The notes: generated by a model not told the origin, from the letters alone. Shown: positions 11,873-21,520, counted from the stretch's first letter. The stretch: DNA of 64,000 nucleotides from Methanosarcina barkeri MS (GCF_000970025.1 NZ_CP009528.1:2157168-2221167), one strand, 5' to 3'. Made by a program: numbers and translations.

Positions 11873-12769
11873 TTACTCCTGAATTCCCATATTAGATTGG
11901 ATTTTTTTCTGAAGATTCTTTATTACCTGGAACTTCTCCACTTTTTCCTCGGAATCCGTATAGTTGATATTTTTAAAATTATCCAGAGCCACTTCAGCCA
12001 CGATTGAAGAGTTATTTAATACCTTTTCTTCGGCCTGGACTCGCAGAGTCTCAAGTGCCCACTGGCACTGCAAAACTGCGTCATTAAGTTTCTTCTTTAC
12101 AGATAGTTTTCCAATCTCTTCTATGGAAAGTGCTGTTGAACTTAGAGCTTCATCAAAGTAACTCTCTGCCGCAATCTTACCTATTTCCCCAAGCAAAAGC
12201 AGGCTGCTTACAGTTTCAAGTTCAAGGTTTTTTGCTGCAACCTTTTTCCCGATCTCTCCAAGACCGGTTACTGCACTGAGCACAACGTCCTCCATATTGT
12301 GTTTGGCAGCAGAGATTCCGATCTCTTTAAAGAGCAAAGAAAAAGCAATTACTTTTTCCTGATCCCATTGTTCTGGGAAGAAGTTCCAAATCTCCATTAG
12401 GGTTGTAGCAGCGACTTTTGAACCGGCTTCAAGCGAATGTACAGCTGCAGTTTTTCCCAGTTTTCCTGTTGCTATGAAGGTCTTGTCCAGGGCAGACTCA
12501 AGTCCCTTGTCTGCTGCTTTCCTTGCCAGTTTCCCGAGGGACAGGATAGAATTGATCGTAACAAGCTCCATCTCTCTCTCTGCAGCTGCCTGTGCACCAC
12601 TCTCAATTGATAGGATAACTCTCTCGGCATCTGCCTCTTCATTCTCTGAAAGAAAATCCGCCGCAATTCCTGTAAGAGAATCAAGGGCCTGGAAAGCTCT
12701 GCTTTCATCTCCCTCATCAACTGCAGATAAACTTACTTCAACCGCCTCTGCCTCATTTAATGTAATCAT
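11873..12769 (-). CDS. 23-residue helical repeat protein, paralogue 1
   Basis: 298 aa, no signal peptide or membrane segment. Unknown function. About residues 53-260 consist of nine units of exactly 23 residues without gaps, with consensus LGEIGKxAA-x3-(L/M)E-x-A-x3-A-x2-L. Typical units start LGKLARKAADKGLE, LGEIGKKVAAKNLE and IEEIGKLSVKKKLN. Each unit looks like one helix and a turn, so two units (46 residues) would equal a HEAT-like helical pair, but the 23-residue period is unlike standard HEAT or TPR. The C-terminus (SSIVAEVALDNF) and a charged tail follow. The ATG at 12769 has GGGG eight bases upstream. Paralogues lie at 13976-14812 and 14965-15843 on the same strand. Confidence 0.8.
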   Translation of the reverse strand: MITLNEAEAVEVSLSAVDEGDESRAFQALDSLTGIAADFLSENEEADAERVILSIESGAQAAAEREMELVTINSILSLGKLARKAADKGLESALDKTFIATGKLGKTAAVHSLEAGSKVAATTLMEIWNFFPEQWDQEKVIAFSLLFKEIGISAAKHNMEDVVLSAVTGLGEIGKKVAAKNLELETVSSLLLLGEIGKIAAESYFDEALSSTALSIEEIGKLSVKKKLNDAVLQCQWALETLRVQAEEKVLNNSSIVAEVALDNFKNINYTDSEEKVEKFQVIKNLQKKIQSNMGIQE

Positions 12770-12802
12770 TCTTTTTGCCCCTTTTTATTGTTAGTATCCC
12801 TC

Positions 12803-12869
12803 TTATTGGTAGCATCCGTTATTGGTAGCATCCGTTATTGGTAGCATCCGTTATTGGTAGCATCCGTTA
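12803..12869. repeat. 16-bp tandem repeat, about 4 copies
   Basis: Unit ttattggtagcatccg repeated four times, only about 35 bases upstream of the start of paralogue 1 (minus strand). It therefore sits in its leader or promoter region. Confidence 0.92.
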
Positions 12870-13137
12870 TTATTGATAGAAAACATTAAGCTTCAATTTT
12901 TTCCCGCAGATTTTATAATTCTTGCCTGTATGTTTCATCGCATATTTTCAATTTCAGATTGTTGCGTAAGATATACGGACTGCGCAGGAAATGGAGTCAG
13001 GCTTATTCTATGAAGTTACGAGGTTATTAGTGTTACTATTTTGTAACTGAAGCAGTTCGTTCAAAAAAGAGTTTCCGTTTTTTTCAAAAAGTAAATTTTG
13101 AATTCAGTCAAAATTACGTACCAATCAAAGGATTCTT

Positions 13138-13579
13138 TTATCCCTCTTTGTCTTTTTCCTCATAGTTAAGGGCGTTTTCCATAACTTTTTCGTACACTTC
13201 TTTGTCATCAAGTCCAACAATTCTTGCCCTTACTCTGTCTATAAGCAAGCTTATTTCCCTGAGACATTTATTGTCACATATTGTCACATTATCTGAGCTG
13301 ATAGTGAAGATCGCATTGTCAAACTGTATCTATAATATAAGTACGGTTATTCTGGCTGCCTGAGAGCATGGGATGGGAGAAAATTGTAAGTTCTCTGTTG
13401 ACTATTATATTTTCCCTGTACGCACCAGGGCTTACAAGGATCCTATCCCCTTCATGTGCATTATTAACAGCTTCCTGGATCAAAGCATAATTTCCGTTCC
13501 CACTGTTATTATCTCCACTGTTATTTACAGTGACAAATTTACAGTGACAACCCAGCCTCGGCTTGAGTAATTGCTGTCC
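13138..13579 (-). pseudogene. Degraded NosD-like beta-helix surface protein
   Basis: Reading the minus strand from about 13579, one frame gives the Methanosarcina surface-protein motif NYALIQEAVNNAHEGDRILV, then SPGAYRENIIVNRELTIFS and NRTYIIDTV, ending at a TGA. Shifting by one base at about 13318 continues with DNAIFTISSDNVTI and a tail ending ALNYEEKDKEG. This is the start of a right-handed beta-helix repeat domain (NosD / pectate-lyase fold). Only a small part of a normal protein of several hundred residues is left. A one-base frameshift and a large deletion make it non-functional. It is inserted between paralogues 1 and 2 of the 23-residue repeat family. Confidence 0.75.
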
Positions 13580-13975
13580 AAAGTATAAATTGGAAAATTA
13601 TGAGAATAGCCTGAGTGTCTTTCTTATTAATAGACCAATAACCGTTGAAATTAATAAACTTGACCAAAAAAATAAAACTTATTTTTTATGATAACTTGTA
13701 AGAGGAATAATTGAAATAAAAATCATTATGAAATATATATTCTGAAAAATATACCTTAAATGTTAAGGTTTCCTGAATTTCTCACGCCATTCAACAGTCG
13801 CTATAATTAGCATCATATTAAGTATTATACCGATGCAGCCCCTTGAATCAGTTATGTCGATTCTCAGTTTAACAGTTCCCATGAAATCCAGGGATTTCCT
13901 GGAACGCAATCAGAATCAAATCTATTAGAATCAAATCTATTAGAATCAAACAGTACTTTAAAGTTTTATAAATTT
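13580..13975. other. Intergenic region with 15-bp repeat
   Basis: Contains 2.6 copies of the unit agaatcaaatctatt (13912-13950). A minus-strand frame of about 45 codons (13766-13897, including GTVKLRIDITDSRG and a hydrophobic stretch) could be a fragment; I cannot identify it. Confidence 0.45.
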
Positions 13976-14812
13976 TCAATCAAGAGATTCGGCTTCGTGT
14001 ATATATTCAGACCCATTGAGAGTGTCAAGAGCAAGTTTTGTCATAAGCACGTGACTTATTAAAAATTTTTCTTTAACTTCAAAAATCATTGTTCCTAGAG
14101 AATTGGCAGCTCTTATGATTAGATTCTCAAAGTCGGTAAAACCTGTATAAGAAGATTCACTCTCCAAAAGGACAGGGATATCCTGAAGGGAATCAGTTTC
14201 TCCTCCCTGTTGAGCAAGCAGGCTAAAAATACCCGGAAATTCTCTGGAGAAGAGAATAGCTTCTTTTCCAGGAGGTCGAGATAAGAGGATACATGACTTT
14301 GGAGGAAGAAATCCTTCATTTTCCGGGACCTGGATTCTCTGCTGCCCGAAAGTTTCTTTTCCTATGGATCCTATAGCAAGAGCCGCAGCAAGTGCCTCTC
14401 TTTCCGTCTTCTGAAGTGAGGCGGAGTTCGCAATTTCTCCAAGATATGCGACTGCGATCCTGACCGCAGACTCCATATTTTGCCCAACCGCCGCTTTACC
14501 GATTGCACAGAGAGAGTAAAGGATACTTAAACCGGTGTCAGTCATTTTCTGCTCTCTTGCAATTTCAGCCATTTTTCCAAGTGAAAAAAGTGATAAAAAT
14601 ACCCCAATTTCCATATTTTGAAAGACAGCCGCGCTACCTATGTCTCTTATGCAGATAACAGTCTTTTTTGCGTCGGGCTCGAGTTTTCTATTTATGTATT
14701 CGGTTCCTCGTTCCGTAAGGAAATCTATGGATCGTAATACGCCAAGCTCATCATTTTCCTTAACTGAAGTTAGCCCGAGATCTGTTGCCCCGGTTTCGTT
14801 TGAAATAGACGT
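13976..14812 (-). CDS. 23-residue helical repeat protein, paralogue 2 (ACG start or start lost)
   Basis: 278 codons in frame. The first in-frame ATG is internal (14614), yet the 66 codons upstream are clearly homologous to the N-termini of the other two paralogues (NETGATDLGLTSVKENDE; IRDIGSAAVFQNMEIG). Where paralogue 1 has ATG this gene has ACG (14812-14810), directly after an in-frame TGA and with GGGG eight bases upstream, the same spacing as in paralogue 1. Four regular 23-residue units are visible (IRDIGS, LGKMAE, LCAIGK, LGEIAN), then the pattern breaks down into an irregular insert (about 125-190) before a final FEVKEKFLISHVLM unit. Either an ACG start is used, or the gene is decaying. 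Function unknown. Confidence 0.6.
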   Translation of the reverse strand, partial: TSISNETGATDLGLTSVKENDELGVLRSIDFLTERGTEYINRKLEPDAKKTVICIRDIGSAAVFQNMEIGVFLSLFSLGKMAEIAREQKMTDTGLSILYSLCAIGKAAVGQNMESAVRIAVAYLGEIANSASLQKTEREALAAALAIGSIGKETFGQQRIQVPENEGFLPPKSCILLSRPPGKEAILFSREFPGIFSLLAQQGGETDSLQDIPVLLESESSYTGFTDFENLIIRAANSLGTMIFEVKEKFLISHVLMTKLALDTLNGSEYIHEAESLD

Positions 14813-14964
14813 TCAGAACACCCCACTAAAAGTTTATATCGGGAAAATGCACCTTACGGCCAGATAATCTTTCCTGCACTCCTTTCCCTGTAAAGAAGGC
14901 AGGTTGCGATTTAATATTAAACTGAGTAACTCAATATGAATAGTGTTATACTGAGCGTAACAGT

Positions 14965-15843
14965 TCACAAACCTGTACCTGGTGATCTTTTCTTTCCCCT
15001 GGAAATTTTATTCAGCTTATCTTCCAGTCTCTCAATTTTCAATCTTTCAAAGTGAAGGAGAGCTACTTCGGCAACTATGGATGCACTCATCAGATAGCGG
15101 TCCTCAGCATTAAATTTAATTGCTTCGAGTGAATAGGCTGCCTGAAGCAAAGCCTTATCAAGTCCCTGGCGATCTGCAGTTTTTCCTATATCCTGGATAG
15201 AGCGCACACTCATGTCTGCAGTTTCTTTCAGGTTTTTTTCAATCGCCCCTGTTCCTATCTCCTGCAGCAACAGTTCGGCATTTAATACCGCATCCTCAAA
15301 CTTCTGACTTGCAGCAACCTTTCCGGTCTCTCCGAGAAGGACAACTGTGCTGCTTGCAACATCACCCAGCTTTTGCCATGTAACGCTTTTTCCGATCTCC
15401 CCAAGAGCGAAAATAACCGCAATTGTTCCCTTTTTGGCTCTTCGTGAAGCTGCGGTATTTCCCATCTCGCCAAGGTAGGAAGCTGCGATCTTTGCGGGAG
15501 TCTCCATTTTTTGTTCTGCTGCGACCTTTCCAATCTCTCCGAATGCGAGTGCTATGCTCACAAGAGCATTTTCCATATTCTGCTTGCATGCTTCTGTGGC
15601 AACCTGAGGAAAAAGGAGAAGTGTATTGACAACAATTGGTTCAAGCCTGGCAATAGCTGCCGCTTTCCCTATCTTATTCATATATTCAATCAATCTTTTT
15701 GTGTCGGTTTCCTGCCCTTCTTTTGCATATTTCAGTGCAAGCTCAAAGAGGTAGTTAAGGACTTCTTTGATTTCGGTTTCGTTCTTCTCATTAATCAGAG
15801 TAAGTCCCAGTTCCAAAGCTTCGTTTTCATCGAGCGGTAGAAT
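14965..15843 (-). CDS. 23-residue helical repeat protein, paralogue 3 (ATT or TTG start)
   Basis: 292 codons if read from ATT at 15843, the codon that aligns with the ATG of paralogue 1; a TTG nine codons later (15816, MELGLTLINEKNE) is the first conventional alternative. GGGG and AAGGA lie just upstream. Nine uninterrupted 23-residue units follow (MNKIGK, FPQVAT, FGEIGK, LGEMGN, LGEIGK, LGETGK, LQEIGT, IQDIGK, LEAIKF), ending in SASIVAEVALLHFERL and a basic tail. No signal peptide or membrane helix. Function unknown; probably a helical scaffold for protein binding. Confidence 0.7.
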   Translation of the reverse strand: MLPLDENEALELGLTLINEKNETEIKEVLNYLFELALKYAKEGQETDTKRLIEYMNKIGKAAAIARLEPIVVNTLLLFPQVATEACKQNMENALVSIALAFGEIGKVAAEQKMETPAKIAASYLGEMGNTAASRRAKKGTIAVIFALGEIGKSVTWQKLGDVASSTVVLLGETGKVAASQKFEDAVLNAELLLQEIGTGAIEKNLKETADMSVRSIQDIGKTADRQGLDKALLQAAYSLEAIKFNAEDRYLMSASIVAEVALLHFERLKIERLEDKLNKISRGKKRSPGTGL

Positions 15844-16209
15844 AATCCTTCATGCCCCCAGGTTCTCTCTCAAGTAAGTATGGATATGTGAGAATATTAG
15901 CTTTATCATGGGAAAAAAGCACTGTTGAAAAATATTTTGTTACATGCACCTATTGAATAACTCGTATATGTTATAATGAAAATCCTAACTACAACAAAGT
16001 ATAAATATTACTTATAGGTAATAAGAATCCGGTTGCTTGCGGGTAGATTTTAAAGCCTCATTTCACACACCACGACCAAAACGATTATCATGAAGGATAA
16101 GTTTCATTCCCTTCTTCTTGTCCATCTCTAACCGTTTTCTCGCAAGCAGCTATTATATTTTTTTACAAATCTGAAATTCAAGAAGCAGTACCGATTGTAG
16201 GAAACTCAT
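15844..16209. other. Intergenic region
   Basis: No gene seen. It carries a separated inverted repeat, gcttgcg (about 16033) with cgcaagc (about 16141), spanning about 115 bases, which may be an old element end. Confidence 0.4.
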
Positions 16210-17183
16210 TTGAATAAACTTATTCGAGCATTCAATGATTTCTTCTTATCAAAATCAGCCAGTTTGAATTATGTACTGGCGCCTGAACTAAGAAAAATCC
16301 TGTTCAGTCATATCAACTGCCACAACATTATGCAGTAAATTTTGAAAAGAGTATTGTAAAACTTCCTAGGATTGATGAAGTTAAAGCAATTCTTCACAGG
16401 CGGTTGAAGGTACTCTAAAAACAGCAACTATTTCAAGATAAAACAGAAATCATTTCAAGATAGAACAGCAATCATTTCAAGATAGAACAGCAATCATTTC
16501 AAGATCCTACACTGAAAAATATTTTATAAGTATTCTTGTGGAAGATGGATAAGAACAGCCTACAAAACAGGAATTTTCAGAATCTACCACAAGTAGGAAT
16601 AGATGTTGGTATCAAAGATTTTTCAGTTCTTTCTACAGGAGAAAAAATGGAGAACCCTAAATACTTGAAAAATTCTCTTAACCGGTTGAAAGTCCCGCAA
16701 AAAAGAGTAAGTAGAAAAGTTAAAGGTTCTAAAAATCGAGAGAGGTTCTAAAAATCGAGAGAAGGCAAGACTGCTATTTTCAAAACTCCATAAAAAATTA
16801 GCAATTAGATGAACGATTTCCAGCATAAACTCTCTTCTAAACTTATCAGCGAGAACCAAGCTATTGCGCTGGAAACACTGAGTATTAAAGGCATGCAAAA
16901 AAATCATTGTTTAGCTCAAGCTGTAAGTGATTCTGCATGGAGTAGCTTTGTTACAAAATTAGAATACAAAGCAGGATGGTTCGGTAAAACTATCCTGAGA
17001 ATAGGACAGTTTGAACCCTCATCTAAACTTTGTAATGTCTGTGGATATTATAACCCTAATCTGAATCCTAATGCTAGAGAATAGGAATGTCCTGATTGTA
17101 ATACAAAACATGATAAGGATATTAATGCTGCAATCAATATCAAAAAATTCTCACTTCAAAATCAAAATCTTATAGTTACTTGA
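16210..17183 (+). pseudogene. tnpB: IS200/IS605-type TnpB, decayed
   Basis: RNA-guided nuclease of an IS605-type transposon, broken in many places. The N-terminal remnant starts LNKLIRAFNDFF; a shifted frame gives QHYAVNFEKSIVKLPRIDEV; then after a tandem-repeat expansion (16430-16505) the frame resumes with YFISILVEDG. RuvC-I is VGIDVGIKDFSVLSTGEK. A 19-bp duplication at about 16723-16760 shifts the frame again. RuvC-II is AIALETLSIKGMQ. The zinc ribbon is CNVCGYYN...CPDCNTKHDKDINAAINI, with TAG replacing the expected Trp before CPDC. At least four lesions rule out activity. No TnpA was found beside it. Confidence 0.88.
16430..16505. repeat. 22-bp tandem repeat inserted in the TnpB remnant
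   Basis: About three copies of a 22-bp unit beginning atttcaagatagaacagc. Removing it would join ACTATTTCAAGA to TCCTACACTG and restore a TnpB frame reading TISRSYTEKYFISIL, so the array arose by local duplication inside the gene. Confidence 0.85.
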
Positions 17184-17315
17184 CACCTGCGGAACACGGG
17201 GATGGGTTTGGGAACTTGTTCTCAAAAGAGAAAGGAATGAACTAGGAGCTTCTCACTTGAAACTAACCCGAAAGGCAGAGGATTCAGGGAGGAGTAGTTC
17301 ACGTGAGTCTAATGG
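17165..17315 (+). ncRNA. Probable omega-RNA / right-end remnant of the TnpB element
   Basis: The 3' part of the TnpB frame (TPAEHGDGFGNLFSKE in a shifted frame) runs into a segment with aacccgaaaggcagaggatt and ggaggagtagttcac, which resembles the structured right end where IS605-type elements encode the TnpB guide RNA. Assigned from position and general similarity only; the element is dead. Confidence 0.35.
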
Positions 17316-17346
17316 AAATAGGTTTAGAGAAGATTTCTATAGAGCC

Positions 17347-17790
17347 TTATTTTCGACTTTTTATCGTCGGTACCGGGCAGCCAGCAGTTCTTATAACCTC
17401 ATCGGCAAGACTGCCTAATAAAAATCTTCCAATTCCACTTTTTCCCTGAGTTCCAACAACAATTAGATCAACTTCTTTTTGTTCTGCAAATTCAGTGATT
17501 GCACGAGCTGGTCTGCCAGATAGTATGAAGGTCTCAAGATTTACACCCTGTGCAGTTTCCTTTACCCAATTGACTGCTTCTTCCTCTTCTTTTCTAATTC
17601 TTTTATATAGATTTCCTGCAATTGAAACTTCAATAGCAGATTTCATGAGGCTCTCATCCATTACATAGATAGCATAGACTGTGGACCCACATGCACAGGC
17701 AATTTTTATGGCTGCTTCAACCGCAGACTTATTTTTTTCAGATACATCAGTTGCTATCAATATTTTTTCGAATAACTTTGAATTAGTCAT
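17347..17790 (-). CDS. Universal stress protein, UspA family
   Basis: 147 aa, a full-length single Usp domain with the Rossmann-like fold. Seen: KILIATDVSEKNKSAVEAAI at the N-terminus and the ATP-binding motif VVGTQGKSGIGRFLLGSLAD (G-x2-G-x9-GS pattern) near residue 115. It is a single-gene unit with ATG at 17790. Usp proteins of this type bind ATP and help survival under stress; the specific role is unknown. It ends close to the TnpB remnant. Confidence 0.93.
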   Translation of the reverse strand: MTNSKLFEKILIATDVSEKNKSAVEAAIKIACACGSTVYAIYVMDESLMKSAIEVSIAGNLYKRIRKEEEEAVNWVKETAQGVNLETFILSGRPARAITEFAEQKEVDLIVVGTQGKSGIGRFLLGSLADEVIRTAGCPVPTIKSRK

Positions 17791-18286
17791 AGATTATTTC
17801 CTGCTGGCTAGTTGACATTCAATCTTGATTTGCTGTTAGAGTTAAAAAAGAAGGAAATCAAGATAAAAATTGTGGGCTAAATATTGATTTATTCCAAAGT
17901 TATCTCCTAACCTCGTTTCCGAAATAAACTAAGTGCTACAAGTAACCACACAGCCAGCTGCTTTATGAAAAAATTGATTAATATCTTTCACTCGCATATT
18001 GATATTGAAGGATAAAACAAGTACAAATGTAGCTAAAAATATAAGGAAGTTACATAACAACGGTTCTCGGAGAAGTTTTTCATTCCCACAGCAAGCTAGC
18101 GAGGTATTCAAATGAAATAAATATTTTAAAATTTCGTATAAAAAAATATATTAATTCTCAGACTATAAATTCTTTTGAAAATTACTTATGTCAATTATTT
18201 TTCGCGATTAACGATATTTATTATAATAGAAAGTTTTAAATTTAGTATAATTATATAATTTTTTGAATTAAAAAACATCTTTTATT
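17791..18286. other. A+T-rich intergenic region between divergent genes
   Basis: Carries the promoters of the UspA gene (minus) and histidine kinase (plus). The stretch 18230-18275 is very A+T-rich with TATA-like sequences. No gene is supported. Confidence 0.5.
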
Positions 18287-21200
18287 GTGAGTGGGTCAAC
18301 AATTAGTAACGATAGGCATAGTGCGACTAAAGAGATGGAGTCATATGGGAAAATGAAAGCTAGCATGCAACACTTTCCTGAGAAAAACCCCAATCCTGTA
18401 CTTAGTGTTGAAAAGGATGGTACTGTTCTTTACTCAAATGAGGCAGCTAAGACCTTATTACTCCGATGGGGTGTGGAAATCGGAGACAAACTGCCTTCCT
18501 ATATTGGAGATATTGCGCAAAGGGTACTTTGCCAGAATAGACCGAATAAAATGGAAATTAAAGTGGGAAAAAAAGTATACTTAGCCACGTTTCAACCCTT
18601 ACCCGAAGAAGAGTATGTAAACATTTATGGATTCGATATAAGTGACCAAAAAGTGCTTGAAGAAAAACTTCGGGAGAGCGAGGAAAAATATTGTATCGTA
18701 GCAGATAACACTTTCGACTGGGAATTTTGGATGGATCCTGATGGCCGTTTACTGTACACATCGCCTTCTTGCGAGCGGGTCACAGGATACGCTGTCTGGG
18801 AATTCATGGACAAACCTGATCTGCTCCAAGAAATAATACATCCTGACGATCAAAAGGCATTTTTCCAGTATGGACATAATACGCCACCGAGTAGTCATGG
18901 TAATATCGAGTTTCGAATTATAACTAAAGATGACAAAATAAGATGTATTCACCACCAGTGCCAGCCTTTCTATGACAGTAAGGGATGCTACGCTGGAAGA
19001 AGGGGCAGCAATCGCGACATCACCGAATGCAATCAAGGAGAGCACCGGATTCGCAGATACAACCGTATTTTAGAGGGAATCAATTGGATCTTCAGCAATG
19101 TGGTGCAGGCAAAAACAGAAGAAAAATTGGGGGAAGCATGTCTATCTGTAGCCCTGAAAGTGACAGGCAGCGAGTTTGGTTTTATTATTGAAATGGGTTC
19201 TGATGGGCTACTGCATGATATTGCAAAAAGTGAGCTGGCATGGGAACAGTGTCGTATGTACGACAAGACAGGGCATCTTACTTTCCCTAGAGATTATGTT
19301 GTACATGGTTTGTATGGCAGTGTCATAATCAACGAGAAAAGCTTTTTTACCAATGATCCACAGTCGTACCCAGACAGCAGAGGCTTGCCTGAAGGGCATC
19401 CGCCAATCACATCGTTTCTTGGTGTTCCCCTTGTTCAGGAAGGAAAAACGATAGGTTCAATTGCTGTAGCAAACCGTGAAGGTGGCTATAGCTATGAGCA
19501 ACAGGAGGATCTCGAAGCTATTGCGCCGGCGGTGACACAAGTTCTGCAGAGGAGAAAGGTTGAACAGGAGCGCAAACTGGCTGAGCAAGAATTAAAGGAA
19601 AGTGAGGTGCGGTTTAAAGCACTGGTGCAGGATCTAGAATCCGGTGTTTTTCTCATTGATGGCGAGGGTAAATTTGCAATATATAATCCAGCATTTCTGC
19701 AAATTTTCAATGTCTCTGAACAAGAGCTTGAGCATAAAGAGATTCAAGACCTTAGTTGGGATACGTGGGATGTTGTTGATAAGGATGGTAATGCTTTGAG
19801 GTTTGAGTCTCACCCAGTACAGTACGCCAGGATTAATCGCAAGCCTGTAAAGAATCAGGTCATTGGCATACGTCGTTATTCGCAAGATGATTGGGTATGG
19901 ACGCTTGCTAGTACCGAACCTCTGCTAAACCCCGATGGTAGCATTAACATTATAATTTGCACTTTTACAGACATTACACAACTCAAGAATACAGAAAATG
20001 CCCTTAAAATAGCAAATGAAACATTGGAAGAAAAAGTTCAAGAACGTACCGTAGAGCTTGAAAAAGCTTACAGTACATTGAAAGAAAAAGAAGAACTTCT
20101 TTCTGATGCTCAAGAAATGGCTCATATTGGAAATTGGGAGCAGAATTTTGTAACTGGTAAATTACATTGGTCTGATGAAATGTATCGGATTTTTGGACTT
20201 AAGCCTCGAGAGTTTGAAGTAAATTATGGCTTATTTTTAAGTCACTTACATTCAGATGACCAAGATTATGTCGATAATGCCGTTAAAGGAGCTTTAAGCG
20301 GAAAACCCTTTAGTACTGATCATAGAATAATTCTATCCAATGGAGAAGAGCGCATAGCCCATTCTAAAGGTGAAACTGTTTTCGATAAGGAAAATAATCC
20401 TGTCCAGATTAGAGGAACAACACAAGATATAACAGACCTTAGAATCGTTGAAGAGAGAATTAAGACCCTGGCAAATATTGTGGAATCATCACTGGACGCT
20501 GTGGGAACTTTATCACTTGATGGCATTATTACCAGCTGGAATAAAGGAGCAGAAGGGGTTTATGGTTATTCCGCGGAAGAAATTCTCGGAAAGCATGTAT
20601 CCATTTTGGCTCCACCTCATTTAGATAAAGAAACTCTGAAATTAATAGAATTAATTAAACAGGGAGAAACGATTCACCAACATGAGACTTTAAGGTTAAG
20701 GAAATACGCAAAGAAAATATATGTCTCAATAACTCTTTCTCCGGTTTTTGATACTAATGGAAAGCTGACAGCTTTCTCGTTCATTTCAAGAGATATAACC
20801 GAACGCAAAAAAGCTGAAGAAGCTCTCAGGAATTTCGAAATTGCCCGTAAGAAGGAATTACATCACAGAATCAAGAACAATCTTCAGGTTATCTCATCCC
20901 TTCTGGATCTTCAGGCTGATTTGTTTAAAGGCAGAAAGACTATCACAGATTCGGAAGTATCGAAAGCTTTCAAAGAAAGTATTGATCGAGTTCTTTCTAT
21001 TGCTCTTATACATGAGGAATTGTACAAAGGTAAAAATATTGATTTGCTTGACTTTTCGCAATACATAAAGGAATTAGCTAATAATCTACTCCTAACATAC
21101 AGTCTCAAGACCGATGTTAGTTTAAATTTTGACCTGGAAGAAAACATTTTCTTAGATATGGATACTGCTATTCCATTGGGGATAGTTATCAACGAAATTG

Positions 21201-21520
21201 TTTCAAACTCCTTTAAATATGCATTTTCCGGCAGGGATAAAGGAGAAATAAGAATTAAACTTCACAAAGAGGGAAACGGAGAAAGAAAGAACGAGGAATT
21301 TGTAAGTACTGCTTATGTTCTATCCGTCGCAGACAACGGCATCGGTATACCCGAAGACCTTAACATTGAAGACCTTGATAGCCTGGGACTCCAGCTTGTA
21401 ACTTCTCTTGTCGACCAGTTAGAGGGAAAACTTGAACTGAAAGGGAATAATGGAACGGAGTTTACTATAAAATTCACAGTCACAGAGATAAATAATCAGG
21501 CATCAGTATCAGAAGTATAA
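18287..21520 (+). CDS. Multi-PAS/GAF sensory histidine kinase
   Basis: 1077 aa soluble sensor kinase with no membrane segments. Domains in order: PAS (about 25-115), PAS/PAC (125-250, FDWEFWMDPDGRLLYTSPS), GAF (255-425), PAS (435-560), short coiled coil (565-605), PAS (600-715, GNWEQNFVTGKLHWSDEMYR), PAS/PAC (720-850), HisKA_2 with phospho-acceptor His in KKELHHRIKNNLQVISSLLD (about 857), and HATPase_c (950-1070) with NEIVSNSFKYAF and ADNGIGIPEDL. The GTG at 18287 is the first in-frame start. No response regulator lies nearby, so the partner is encoded elsewhere. The signal is unknown; GAF/PAS domains suggest redox or small-molecule sensing. Confidence 0.93.
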   Translation: MSGSTISNDRHSATKEMESYGKMKASMQHFPEKNPNPVLSVEKDGTVLYSNEAAKTLLLRWGVEIGDKLPSYIGDIAQRVLCQNRPNKMEIKVGKKVYLATFQPLPEEEYVNIYGFDISDQKVLEEKLRESEEKYCIVADNTFDWEFWMDPDGRLLYTSPSCERVTGYAVWEFMDKPDLLQEIIHPDDQKAFFQYGHNTPPSSHGNIEFRIITKDDKIRCIHHQCQPFYDSKGCYAGRRGSNRDITECNQGEHRIRRYNRILEGINWIFSNVVQAKTEEKLGEACLSVALKVTGSEFGFIIEMGSDGLLHDIAKSELAWEQCRMYDKTGHLTFPRDYVVHGLYGSVIINEKSFFTNDPQSYPDSRGLPEGHPPITSFLGVPLVQEGKTIGSIAVANREGGYSYEQQEDLEAIAPAVTQVLQRRKVEQERKLAEQELKESEVRFKALVQDLESGVFLIDGEGKFAIYNPAFLQIFNVSEQELEHKEIQDLSWDTWDVVDKDGNALRFESHPVQYARINRKPVKNQVIGIRRYSQDDWVWTLASTEPLLNPDGSINIIICTFTDITQLKNTENALKIANETLEEKVQERTVELEKAYSTLKEKEELLSDAQEMAHIGNWEQNFVTGKLHWSDEMYRIFGLKPREFEVNYGLFLSHLHSDDQDYVDNAVKGALSGKPFSTDHRIILSNGEERIAHSKGETVFDKENNPVQIRGTTQDITDLRIVEERIKTLANIVESSLDAVGTLSLDGIITSWNKGAEGVYGYSAEEILGKHVSILAPPHLDKETLKLIELIKQGETIHQHETLRLRKYAKKIYVSITLSPVFDTNGKLTAFSFISRDITERKKAEEALRNFEIARKKELHHRIKNNLQVISSLLDLQADLFKGRKTITDSEVSKAFKESIDRVLSIALIHEELYKGKNIDLLDFSQYIKELANNLLLTYSLKTDVSLNFDLEENIFLDMDTAIPLGIVINEIVSNSFKYAFSGRDKGEIRIKLHKEGNGERKNEEFVSTAYVLSVADNGIGIPEDLNIEDLDSLGLQLVTSLVDQLEGKLELKGNNGTEFTIKFTVTEINNQASVSEV

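Noticed and set aside
17091-17093. TAG in the TnpB zinc ribbon as a pyrrolysine codon
   Set aside because: The gene has several frameshifts as well, and Trp is expected at that place; ordinary decay is simpler.
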